Shown here piece after piece: positions 21,422 through 33,300 of a stretch of DNA of 64,000 bases. This DNA is from Coniella vitis. Taxonomy: Eukaryota > Ascomycota > Sordariomycetes > Diaporthales > Schizoparmaceae. The stretch spans positions 124,001 to 188,000 of the forward strand of contig WUJK01000006.1 of the NCBI GenBank assembly GCA_011317545.1. The letters are read 5' to 3'. The notes beneath the pieces are model-generated. The model ran no database searches and was not told the origin of the DNA. It saw only the letters and a program-made list of their open reading frames with translations. Each line of letters begins with the position of its first letter. Positions within the stretch are counted from its first letter, which is position 1. A program made the position numbers and the translations under genes.

Positions 21422-24354
21422 AAAGCGAGCAGCCATGCAAAGATTGCCATGCAAAAATACCAACACCAAACCATCGCCTCACACACGTTCGCGCCTCACT
21501 CACAAGCCCCTTCTCGCGAAGGCGACGGGGAATTGTAAAACCCAAAAGACAAAAAAGAAGAGTCGGGCCGAGAGCGTGGCTTTGCTGTCTGTATTCCAGT
21601 TACGTCCGCTTCCATTGCTGTGCCAGTATGCCGTAAATTCTCAGTCGTCCTCAACCCGTCGTACTATACCTGCAAAGGGAGAGCCTGCTCTTCCTTTTGA
21701 GAGAGGGGTGCCGAGCCACATACACACATTTGAGAGAGAAGAGCAAAGTAAACAATCGCACAGTTGGGTCATATGAAACAGGGAATGATGAATTGATTCT
21801 GCCATGTACTCTCTCTCTCTCTTTCTCTGTCTCTCTCTGTCTCTCTCTGTCTCTCTCCTCCTTCTTCCTCACGCTCTCAGATTCCACAACCACCCTCGAG
21901 GAGGGACACGGCCACGGAAGCATGCGCGTAACGCGTGTCCTGCACGTACGTAATAACGTGATGCGTTTAAAAACTAATTTAACAAAAAGAAAAAACGATG
22001 TCTGACTATGGTACTTTCCCGAGCCCACCCCCCCCCCCCCGTCTCTATCGCGTGTTCCATTTCTTCTTCTTTTTTTTTTAATCAAAAAGAAAAAGAACAA
22101 TTCACGCAACACGTTCTTTTAGTTTCTGGGTGGCGCCACCACCCCCGCGGCTGGCGCGCACGCGTGTGTCTTTGACTCTTGCTTGTGGCATTCCAAGTAG
22201 GCAAATCGTCTTTACTAAACTACTATGTAAGTACTGTGGACAGCTCAAGTCCAGTCCGTCACGTACATTTCTTTTTTTCTTTTTTTTTTTTTTTCTTCGA
22301 GTCGGATGGATGAAGAGAGACGGAGAATAAATTAATATACCAGCCACACACACACAGACACACACACACACAGACACACAAGACGGTAGACGCACGTCGT
22401 CCCGACGCGTCGTAAATTGGATAGAAACGCGGGGTGACAGACACGATTGATAGTTTCACATTAGAATAAAAATAAAATAAAAAAAATTGATGGACAGACG
22501 GGAAGGAGTAAGTATATTGCTGCTTTGCTTTGGTTGCTTTAAGTGTTATTTCATTTGTATATTTAACCTCCTTGTACTTATTTAATCGCGGAGAGAATCC
22601 ATAAAACATCAATCTTTTTTGTCCACAAAACTTTGCCACGTTCATTCATTCATTCATTCATCGATCGACCAATCAATCAGAGAAAAAGAAAAAGGAAAAA
22701 AAAAACCGATTCTAAGCACTTGCTCTTTTTTCCGTCTTTCGCACATGTTCTCTTGCCTCTGGGACCCGTTCTTTCTAGACAGCCGGCTCATGAAGCGCGA
22801 ACTATCCGCATCCCACTTACGCTGCGCCATCAGGTTCGAGAGAAGGAGATGATGGGCAGGCGCGCGAAGCAAGAGCAAGAGCAAGAGCAAGAGCAGGAAG
22901 AAAAAAAAGAAAAGAGAGAGAGAGTGTGTGTGTGTGTGAGTGGAGGGGGGGAGGAAAGGAATAAGAGAAATAATAAATGCAAAGCACAGAAAAGAACCAC
23001 GAGACACCACAAAAAATATTTATAAATGGTGCTCATGCCACGATAAGCCCCCAATGATTGATTCTCTCTCTCTCTCTCTCGCTACAATGAACCTTTTTGT
23101 TGATCCCAACCCCCGGAAGGAAAAACATCTTGAACGGTCCTGATGCTTCCTTTTCGCCTCTCCCAATCAATGGATTTAAATTAGGTTCGGTTATATAACC
23201 GATTACTATGCATGCATTTACGTATTTCTTTTGCCTTTTTTCTCTTCATTTCATTTTATCTTTAAATCCATCCACACACACACACACCCCCCCCCCCTCC
23301 GGAAAAAAAAAAACCTACACCTTTCGTTCAACAAAGAAACAATCAAACAATATACGCTCTCACCATGGGGAGCCTCGACTGTATGGATTTCATCTGCATT
23401 AAATCCCACTACACCATCAAATCACAGACAGACATACATACATACATATATATATAATCAGTTGAGCAAGAGGTATTTTCTTGACACATACCTTTTCCTC
23501 CATGCCAGGAAAGAGGAGATAAGGGAAAAAAAAAGACGACCGACTCTTGCTTATATTCCTTTACATGCAGATAGTCTTTGCGCATATATGTGAACGTATG
23601 TATATAAGTGTGTATTTGTATGCCATTTTTTTGTTTTTAAAAAACCAGCTTTTGCTTGGTTTGGATTTGATTTGATTGGTTTGGATTCAGCGCTCACCCA
23701 AATGTTACTACATCATGATTTGTTTTTGTTTTTTTGTCTTTTTCTTTCTTTTTTTTTTTCTGTCTTTTTTTTTTTCTCTCTCTTTTCGTCTTCAAAGATG
23801 TCCATCACCTTTGCTAATCACTTATTGTGATGAGAGACTATGCCCATCTCAGTTCGTTCGTCTTCCTCTCTCTCTTTCTTCCAATCTAATCTCTCTCGAA
23901 CCGCCCCTTGGGAAAAGAAAAAAATCCCGCCCCATTTACCTCCTATGATTAACCCCCCCCCCCCCAAATTCGTCCTTCCACCCAGTATTCATCCTCTCCC
24001 TTTTTAAGCTTGCCGACGGTGCGTTTAAAAAATAAAATGAAAAAAAAAAAAAAAGACTTTCCAAATAGCAGCATCGCCCAAGTCGCCTTGTTTGGTGCGA
24101 TAGCCCCCGATGTCGGATGACATGTGACAACGGAGGGGGAAAAAAAAAGGCAAACTTAACCACCACGCAATTGGGATTCAATCATAGGAAAGGTGGGGGG
24201 GAAAACCAAACCCTCTCCATTGAATAAATAAAAGATCTCTTCGCCTTTCTCTTTGAGCCACATTTATAACAGGATCCACCCAACGCCGAAAAAAAAAAGA
24301 AAACAAGAACCAAAAGAGCAACAAAAATCTTCAAAGTTACCCATTAGAGATGGG

Positions 24355-24388
<34 letters not shown>
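24355..24388 (+). repeat. Poly(A)34 tract
   Basis: Thirty-four consecutive A, the longest homopolymer seen in the window. It is not preceded by a recognisable retroposed coding sequence. Confidence 0.92.
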
Positions 24389-24390
<2 letters not shown>

Positions 24391-25105
24391 AGAATGGTGA
24401 TGCAGATCGTTACGCTAGATGCGAGGTTGGGAAAAGTGACGTAGGACGACAGCTGAGTAACCCTGTCGAAAGAGAGAGGAAAAAAAAAAAGACAACAATC
24501 GTTTTTTTTTTTAATCCTGAGCTTGATTGGCAAAGTGACCGAGGGGAAGACTTTGTCAAAAGCTGATTTGGAGAAAAAGGCACGCCGTTGGCTGAAGCAA
24601 GGTGTGACACTGAATTTTTTTCTCTTCTTCTTCCGTCTCATGAGCGAGCAACATGTCCGCATTTGGACTAAGGCCATTCATGAAAAAGTACGGGAAACAT
24701 TTGTCAGGGTGGGGAAAAACGTCTGGCGGCACGTCGGTTGTCGGGTTTTCTTTTTCCTGAGCCGGCCTTTTAGTCCCGAAAGAAGTGCCCCAGGCTTTTT
24801 CTCCTGTTTCCTGGGGTAACCCTCCATCCTCACCATTCAACCGGTTGGCAGCGGGGGGCACTGTTTAGAGAAGAAAAAAAAAGGTGCGACCTTTAGTAGC
24901 CCTGTTCTGACAAAGCCCCTTTGGTTTTGCCAAAAAAGGACTGAGACTGCACCCAGAAATCATGGTGGGCGCGGGGAGCTTGTGAGTGGGCGGCGGCGGC
25001 GGCGGCGGCGCAGTCTTTCGTGGCTGTTACGTCAGAAAGCAAGCCGTGATCGGCTCATGGAATCTCCCGCGAAGAATAAAGAAGCGACACAATGTCTCGC
25101 AAGTC

Positions 25106-26937
25106 CTACTTGCGGTTTGAGCGGCTTTGGCTTCGATCCAGAGACTTGTTGGCAGGGTATATGACGGCATCAAAGTCGTAGTTCTTCAACACGGACTCGT
25201 ATTTGGGGGTTCGAAGAAACTTGGGCACCGAGTCCTAAAAAGTAACAAGGAAAAAAAGGAAAGAAAAATTAGTTTCCTCGTTGCAGTCTAGGAAGGGAGA
25301 AATCGGGAACCGAGATCCAAACTTACACTAGCCATGAGCTTGAACACTGCATTTTGAGCGTCCTCAAAGAGACTTGTAACTTCGTGCAGGGTCTCGATCA
25401 TGGCGCCGTCCTGTCCAACTGCCTTGGTCATCCGCGTCGCAAGGTTGCTGCGCAGCTGGTGGTCGATGTTGAGCTCGCAAGGAGATCCCGGCGCCAGGAA
25501 GGCATTGTAGATACCGTAGGCCTGGGCCATGATCTCCTTGATGCCGTCCATGGACGTGGTGGACGGGTTCTTTTGGGCGTTGCGAATGGCAGCCTTGCAC
25601 TGCTTCACAAACTCGTCCACGTCGAGGTAAAAGGAAAGGTTTTCCTCGCAGTGTGTCTCCTTGAGGTTTTCGCGGAACAGCAAGCGCAGCGCCGGGTCGC
25701 TGAGGATCTTTTCCAGCCGCTGCGTGTTGGAGTCGCGGGGCAGCTTCTCGTTCGTCTTGTGGTCGCGAGGCGCCGAGTCCGCGTCGGATGTCCTGCCCCG
25801 CGACGCCATGCCGTTGATCAGGTCCTTGCCAAGAGGCGTGATCTGGTAAATGGCGTGCTTGGTAGGCTGGAACAAGGGGCTGCCGGCGTACTGTGTTATG
25901 TACGAGCGGTCGTGCTGGACACACTCCATCAGGCCATATTCGACAAAGAAGCTGCAAATCTCGATAGTCTCGCGACGGTCCACGGTTGTCGAGCAGTCCA
26001 TGAGCCAGTCGGTGGCGGCCTTGCCCGTAAATGTTTCCTTGAAGGTCTTGCCTCCGATTTTGCGCTCGGCAGCCATCTTGACGCCCGTGAGACCATCGCT
26101 GTAGTCGGACAAGGACTCCGAGTCGGCAGCATTGACATTGTTCTTGATGTTGAAGCCTTTGAGGCCGACGAAACGTCGAAACACGACCTCCATGGTTGCA
26201 CGGTCGGTCTGCAGCTTGTCAGTCGAGACCTCTCGCTCGAGCGAAACCAGCTGCGTCAATGCGGGGCCAATCAGCTCGGCGACCTGCTTCTGCTGGATGC
26301 CATTCTTGGAGCAGAATTGGTCCAGGATGGCAATGCCCTTGGGCGTCAGCTGCCACACCGAACCCTTCATGGTATACACTTGTTGCAGCTTGCCGTCGGC
26401 TGATTCGATGAGGCGGGCTTCGAGAAAACGCTGACATATGGAGCGGGCCATGTCCTTGGCCATGGAAAAGGTGGTCGTCGTGGTCGTCGTGACGATGCGG
26501 GAGGGGTCTTTGGGATCGGGCATGCGGTTCGACTGGGAGAACTTCAACGAGCCCAGATTGTTGATGGCATCTTCGGAGAGGAAGGTGTGTTCGACCTTGG
26601 TCAGTCGTACTCGGTGGGCAGACAGCGGTAACAAGCTGACAATGAGGGTAGCGAACAGGTCCTTGAAGTCCTACAGGCACAGGTTGTCGGTTAGTATCGT
26701 TCCTTTTTTTTTTTTTTTTCCTTTTTCCTTTTTGGCTTGCAGAATTCAAGGCCAATTGGAGTTTGTACATGGGCGCAAGGTCGCAAGTGGGTAGCAAAGA
26801 CTGTGTTCTTGCCCCCGCCCCTCCATTCTCTGTTTTTTTTTTTCTTTCTGGAGTCTCTGGCTTCTTTTTATATTGTAACTTTGTCCATTGCTGTCCATGG
26901 AAACGACCCAGCTGGAAGATAAACCCACGCGTTCCCG

Positions 26938-26971
<34 letters not shown>

Positions 26972-28000
26972 ACGTACCTTTGTAAAAGGCCTGTCATCAT
27001 CCGTCATGCGGAGAAGCCTAGAAGATGTTTGATGCATTTTGTTGTCGACTCGCGGAAGAAGAACGGGAGGAGGCTGGGAGGCGTCAGTCTTGGAGTAAGG
27101 CTGCGAGTACGAGACCTCCTGCGCCGGAGCGGGAGTGGTGGCGGCTGCGATTTTGGAGGCTTGCTGCGGAGCACCCGACAGGTTGGTCGATGGTGCCGCC
27201 GAGAGAACAGAGGTGGGCCGCTGACGCGCTGCTTTGTCTGACGGGAGATCGGCGCCGCGTGACGGAAGGGCAGCCTCTGCAGAAATCGAGAGACGGCTCA
27301 GAGAGCGCTTGTGGCGGACGCTTTGGTCTGAGAAGGTGGAAATGGCCGTTTGGGTGCGGTCAAGGGCTGAAGCAGCAAATGCAAAGAAACCACCGGGTCT
27401 TTGTTGTTGCTGTTGTTGTTGTTGTTGTTGTTGCTGCTGCGGCGGCGGCGGCAGAGACGATGCCAACAACGAGAAGGACGACTTGAAACGGTTCTGCGGT
27501 ACAAGAGAGGCAGGTCGAGGGCGCAAAGGCGTGTCGGACTGTTCGGCAACGGGCTCGAGCGACGAGGGGTGTGGTGACAGAGAAGGCGCCAAGGCCAGAG
27601 ACAGGTTGCTAGTGCTGTTAGGACCCGAGAGAGGATGACGGAGACGGTCCTGCTGGGTGACAGAAATGGAGGAGGAAGACGGCAGCGACAAGGTCGAGGC
27701 GGAAGCAGCGCTCGTGCTGGGAGAGTGATCGGATTCGGGGTCTAGCAAGAGCGACGCAGAGCCGGGTGTGGAGGGCTGGGAGGAGGATGTAGAGGAGGAC
27801 GAGGCGGTGGAGGAGAGAAGAGGAGGAGGGCGGGCAGGAAGGATGGTTGTTGTGCTCAGGTCGCTGCCCGAGGGGGAAGAAGTGGTTGGAGAGGAGGACG
27901 ACGAAGAGGTCAAGGTGGAGGTGGAGTTGGTATTGGTATTGCGAAGCAGTGAGTGGTGGAGCTGGGCTGGACGAGAAGAAGATGAGACGCCGGCAGCCAT
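25106..28000 (-). CDS. flbA: FlbA-type regulator of G-protein signalling (DEP-DEP-RGS)
   Basis: FlbA/SST2-class GTPase-activating protein for a heterotrimeric G-alpha; in Aspergillus it ends vegetative growth signalling so that conidiation can start. Three exons: 28000-26978, 26670-25327 and 25234-25106, all phase 0. Introns are 307 nt (with A31) and 92 nt. The 831-aa product has a Ser-rich disordered N-terminal third with a Gln run (CAA/CAG repeats at about 27408-27440). A fungal DEP-like domain spans about 342-465 (begins D-F-K-D-L-F; contains S-N-R-M-P-D-P-K-D-P-S-R-I-V). A second DEP is at about 530-625 (T-G-K-A-A-T-D-W-L-M-D). The RGS domain is at about 655-800 (L-R-L-L-F-R-E-N-L; E-E-N-L-S-F-Y-L-D-V-D-E-F; F-E-D-A-Q-N-A-V-F). 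The short last exon ends R-S-N-R-K. The gene is bordered upstream by the 25-kb desert. Confidence 0.94.
26938..26968 (-). repeat. Poly(A)31 inside flbA intron 1
   Basis: Thirty-one A on the plus strand (T on the sense strand) lie ten nt past the 5' splice site of a 307-nt intron. Another pyrimidine/purine run lies near its 3' end. The intron is three to five times longer than most others in the window. Confidence 0.9.
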
Positions 28001-29504
28001 CTAACAAAGGCCGAACAAGGTTTATGTTAGCAAAGATGGGAATTGAGAGTGGGGTTCTTTTTCTGCCTCTTCTTCCTCTTCTTCCGTTCTTTTTTCTTCT
28101 TTTTTTCTTTTTTTTTTCCTTCTCCTTCCTCCGTCTGGATCTGGCTGGCTTGGCTTTTGGGGCGCGATGGAGGAGGGAAGGGGTCAGGCTTAGGTTCCAG
28201 GGCCAGAGCCAGAGCCAGAGCCAGGTTCAGGTGTTGGAAAGGGGGGGGGGTAGGAATGTAGAAAGGAAGGGACTGGGACTAGGAGAGAGTGGTCTGGGAC
28301 CAGCACGCTGGGCCTGGTGCTGCTTGGATCATGTCTGGTCTGATGATAGTTTGCAAAGAGTGGGCGGGTAAGTGGAGGAGAAAGTGGGTGGATAAAATGG
28401 AGATCAGAGAAGCCGGCCAAGGCCAAGGTCAAGGTCCAGGTCCGTTTTGCCAGGTCCAGGATTGTCAAGGGCAAGGCCGAGACGGTAGCCAAGAGCAAGC
28501 AAAGCAGTCCTAGCCCCAGTGCTATGTATACATGGTATAGTAGTCGCTGTCTCCGTGGCCAGAGCAGCCAGAGCAGCAGCAGCAGCAAGGAGAACAACAA
28601 CAGACTGGTGTGTGGACCACCAGACAACGTGTGACAGGGACTGGGGCCGACGACCTTGGGCTGGCTGACTGGTGTCGATCCCAGCTCCTAGCCAGGCTGA
28701 ACAGAGCATGATATGGAGACTGACGATGGATATGCTTGCTTGGTGCTGGTCATTGTGTCGAGGGGCCATGGGTGAGGTGAGGTGCAAGAGAGGATTGGGT
28801 GTGATGCCATTATTTGCCAGGCCCTTGTCTCCTTTTTCCCTTGCACTCCTTGCAGTGACTTCTCTTTCTCGCCCTCTCTTCTTTTACATACGGATTCACA
28901 AAGAGTGTAGACAACAAAAGAACAGTCACTGACCGTGGTGAAACGCGCAGTCCGCCAGATGCCAGAGCAAGGTCAAGTGGCTGTGGCTGTGAGCGTGGCA
29001 TAGGGCTCGTCTTGTCTTCAGGTGCCGTTGGTGATGGCAGATGCGATGCAGCGCAGTGTAAAGAGGAGGGCAAAAGGGGAGGGGGGTTCGGACAGCGAAA
29101 GGAGAGGAAGAAGAGCGAAAAGAGAGAAGTGAAATGGAAGGAATGGTGCTGATGAGGTTGCAGAAAAGGAATCGGCAGCTAGCTAAACGAGAAGGCAGAG
29201 CAGCACTTACACACACACAGCAGAAAGAGAAGAGAAAAAGGACTTGCTCTCGCGCCCTCGGTCGGGTTTCTGATTCTGGCGACCACTCGCTACACACTGC
29301 CAGTGCCAGGCCCTTTGGGTCGGTCGGTCGGTCGGTTGCTGGCTGCTGGTTGCTGGTCGCCTGTCGCGGCGTTGGCTGTGGCGGCTGTTGCAGCTGGCTT
29401 GGGCGGAGGATCTGATCTGATCTAATCACCTCACCTCACCTCACTTCACCTCCGCTCAGTTGGAATGAATGGATTCTTAGCTCGGAGCGAGGCCGCCAGG
29501 GAAA

Positions 29505-29535
<31 letters not shown>

Positions 29536-30300
29536 AGGGTCTGTGGATGAGCGAGACAAGCGCGGGATCGACCCAACAAAGGCAGCGGTGATGAAAGTGG
29601 CCTGATGGGCCGTTGGCCGTGACTTGTGACTGCGACTGTGACTGCGACTGACTGCGCCGGTGGCCGTGACCGCTCGGTCTCGACAAGAACAAGACCAGAA
29701 AAGAATAGCCTGGGATCCAACTGGACTGGACTGGATAGGGCCGGATGGGACTGGACGCGACTGGGCGAGATGGGACAGAAGTAAGAGAGGATACAAACAC
29801 ACACCCAAGGCCGCCCTCCCAAGAAAAGAACAAGATAAACAAAACGGTGTGCGTGCGTGCGTGCGTGCGTGCGAGCGGGCGGGCGGGCGGGCGTGCGAGC
29901 CTGAGTGTGAGTGTGAGATTCTCGCGCTCGCTCTTGGTCTGCTCTTGGGGAAAATGCCCTCTGTGCTTGTGCTTGTGCTGGCTGTCTTCTGGCCTGCTTC
30001 GTGGGGCCGGCCCCCCCAAAAGAAAGCTCGGGCCCGCCCAGGCCGGTCGTCGTTGAGGTACTGGGTACTCGTGCTTGGCGCTGGGAAACACCGCGCAAAG
30101 TGCAAGACTTGGCGTCGTGCTGCGTACATGGTACTCGGTACGCGGTACTTGGTGCGTCCAATGTACCGCTCCCCATCTGCCGGCCCAGCGCACCAAAAGA
30201 AGGGAGAGATTTGCAGGGCAGGGCAGGCCACAGGGCCAGGACAGGGGACAGGGACGCACCCCCGTTGAGCCATGTGCTAGAGACGTGGAGTGTGGTGGGT
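28001..30300. other. flbA upstream region with short tandem repeats
   Basis: Presumed promoter and long 5' leader of flbA; no gene supported. Repeats include an imperfect CAGAGC block near 28203-28225, a GTCG block near 29318-29336, (TGGC)n at about 29507-29534, ACTGCG/GACTGC blocks near 29628-29655, and (GTGC)n/(GGGC)n at about 29846-29892. Minus-strand frames of 167-275 codons at 28926-30273 are low-complexity P/A/R/S/Q/H translations with no start context or domain. Confidence 0.5.
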
Positions 30301-33300
30301 AAAGGAGGGGCTGCCTCGCCGCGCCCCCCCCCCCAGCCTGCTGTACTTAATATCTGTGGGACACATGGCGTGGGCCTGCAGGCCTGCCACCCACCCCCCC
30401 CCGTGCACCTCCAGCGTGTCTTCCAGCGTGGATCTCACTGCTTTCACGGTCCTGTGCACCCTGCCAGGGTACCGTGTCAAGTACTTTGGACACCCACTGC
30501 TTTGCCCTATCTGCTTCTCTTTCCTCCCCATAGTACATAGCACTGCACTGCTCTGCATCGCAATGCAATGCAATGCAATGCCTACACATTTCATCTCTCG
30601 CGCAAGCAATGGATGGCATGGAGCAGAGAACCGCACAAGTACGAGTAAAAATACAAGCTGATGATGCATTCTGCCCGCAAGCAGGGGGACGCGCGCGCGC
30701 TCTCCAATGCACCCGGCCAGCCGGAAAGGGCAGTACGCTAGCCCCAATGCAGCAAGTTCCATTGGGGTCGCGCCCAAAACGGGGGGGGTCGGGGGTCTGC
30801 TCTGGCTGCTGGTTGGCAGGCCACAGAACAAAGGGCCTGTGGATGCATGGCACACATGGCAGCCCCCCTGTTGCTGCTTATGTACTCTACTTTACGTGAT
30901 GTACTGTATGCAGTACATGCACACGGTACTAACACACAGCGTTTTCTTCTTTTTGCTTTGACAGCTTGACAGAGAAGACTGAGTTTTTGTCCGATCTATC
31001 AAAAGGGTGCAAGTTGATAGAACCGCATGCCGCGCCCCTCCATTGCCATCTGCCCATCATAGTACATGGTATCTCCGGCCTCTTCTCGTGCTGCTCCATC
31101 CAGGCCCTGGTCGCGCCGCCAGTTCTCACGACGGGTGCCAGAAAACTATGTATAGATTGACAGTGTTCATCCTGCTCCTACGCACGGTATACGTCAGACA
31201 TCCGGGAGAGAAAAAAGACCGAGAGGGCAACAGCCCGACAAAAGCCCCAAACTGTATTCCAGGGCTTCATCCATCCATCCACTTAGGTCATCCCAAAATG
31301 CCAGCCCAGCCCAGCCCAGCCAGCTTCCTCAGCAAGATGGAAAAAGAAAAGAAGCCGGCCCACACGCCGCCACTCAGCTCACCGTACATTGTACTTGCAT
31401 GCTATGTAATAAGTAAATCACGGCCCACGACATCATTATTGTCGCCGCCACCCGTCATCGAGCCCACGTGTTGCTCAGTTTCTTCCAGAACGCCCATCAT
31501 CATCATCATCATCATCATCGTTGTTATCATTGTTATCATAAGCAGTCCCATGGGCAATGCTCTCCTGGTGGCGTGATGACTGAGTGCCGTCGGGCCACCG
31601 TACAGAGTGCTCGGGCAATCTATTCTTACACCTTTTCTTGTACAGAGAAAGAAGAAAGGCACCTGACTACTCAAAGCAAGCAAGCACTGTAGTCACATGA
31701 GCAAGCCAAGCAAAAAAATAGAACGAGACGCGGCCGGAAAAATAAAAAAGAAGAAGAAAAAAGGAAGAAAAAAAGAACATGGAGCCAGAGAGCCTTTTCG
31801 GAGCATATCGTCAGATTGTGAGACAAGACGGCTCTCTTTTTTTCTTTTTTTTCTTCTTGTTTTCCCCCAACGGCTGCGGCAAAGCAAGGCAAAAAAGGTC
31901 GTTCCGTTGTCTTTCTTACTTTCCTCCCTTGATTGGTTTTTATTTTCCTTGAGTGTTGCTTCTGGAAGCATACCAGAACCTTCTTCTCCGCTTGACCATC
32001 CATCTTTTCATCACCTTATGATGTGTGTGTGACCTGTTGAGTACTACATTTGTCTCGTGGCGGCTGGCAACAGCCACGCGAGAAATGGGAAAACAAACAC
32101 ATGAACCCACAGCATACCGAAAAGAAGGCGGAACTCACTCCGTTCCTACGACGCGCGGGGCGGAATGCACAAAGGGATCATGTCTGCCTTTTTTTCCTTT
32201 TCTTTTTTCCCCCCTTCTTCCCGACTCAGCAAGGAGGAGTGAGCTCACCCAACATGACTACTGTTTTTCGGCGCTGAAAAAAAAAACTCTACTATAGTAT
32301 TATGGTGCCATACTTGGTACGTACCGCGTATACCATACTAACTCAAGTAAGGATCCACGTGGGAACGACAAAGGGAATGGGACAAGCTCAAGCTCGCATG
32401 GCGAGTTCCGACGAGAGTTGATTCGCGGGTATAATACTATAACAGTACACAGTAGACGGATTACACAGTAGGTGGGTACATGGTAAAGAGTAATGTTTGA
32501 TTGGGAAATGGGATGGAATTGCCAACTAATAAGATTGTGTCCGTCAAAGCCACAACCATGTTGTGATAACACGACAGATATAACATACATAGTATGTAGT
32601 CACTTCAAGTGCAGCACTGCCGTCGTTCTTTCATCTTCAGTAAGGGAAAGGGCCAGTACATAGCAGATGAGAATACATAATCATATAGATGAAACGGTGT
32701 GCAGCTACACAAAAAAGTAAAACCAAGTAGTCGTCAAACTCTTTCGGCTAGCCGGGGGAAAAAGAAACACACGCGCCCAGCCGGCCCAGGCCCAACCTAT
32801 TCGACTTGGGTGCATGACAGGCTACTATCATAGTATCTAGGCAAAATTTAAATTAAAAGTCCCTCCCGGCTTCTGGCTTTGCCACGTGGTGGTGCATCCC
32901 TTTTCTGCAAGAGACCGACCCTCTTCGGGCCCATGGGTTGAGAGCCCGGTCCCTGGGCGAGAATCCTGCCCCCTTGCAAACGTGTGGGTTGTTTATTTCC
33001 TTGGTGAATGTACATGGTATTATGTGATTGACGTACTGTACGTACACCATGTACTCTAGTATATATGTGGCGATGACTAAGCGACGACAAGGGCGGGAGA
33101 GGCCAGGCGTTGCACATAGCATGTACTGTGCAGCAACCCCCAAATGGATTGCCCGAGTCTTTTCTTGATTCCCTGGTTCTTTTTGTTTTCTTTGTATTCT
33201 GATTTCCGTCAGTCATTTACCATGTAGTGATGCCGTTTCCAGGAATAGAAGCAAGGGGGGTTGTGTTTCTGCTTCCCTTGGTGGGGGAAGCTTTGAAGAC

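Larger units (their letters stand above)
20670..25105. other. 4.4-kb intergenic region, microsatellite-rich, no gene supported
   Basis: Promoter of the GPI-protein gene on the left, 3' flank of flbA on the right. In order it holds: a GGAT/GAGT-rich patch near 21060-21100, (GT)n at 21374-21420, (CT)n near 21808-21860, C13 at 22028-22040, a CA/CAGA repeat near 22345-22381, (GAGCAA)n at about 22868-22900, C-rich and T-rich runs between 23280 and 23965, and A34 at 24355-24388. (GGC)n lies near 24990. Open frames across it are low-complexity translations of these repeats. Confidence 0.6.

Noticed and set aside
25354..26403. A 349-codon plus-strand open frame opposite flbA
   Set aside because: It is the mirror of the GC-rich flbA exon 2; the translation has no domain, while the opposite strand has clear DEP and RGS domains.
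13086..28000. A secondary-metabolite or other gene cluster
   Set aside because: No PKS, NRPS, terpene synthase, P450 or pathway regulator is present; the genes are unrelated housekeeping, transport and signalling functions.
29446..30273. Three overlapping minus-strand frames of 246-275 codons
   Set aside because: They come from tetranucleotide repeats (runs of Ala-Arg-Thr-His and Gln-Pro-Ala-Ser); three frames open at once means low stop density, not coding.
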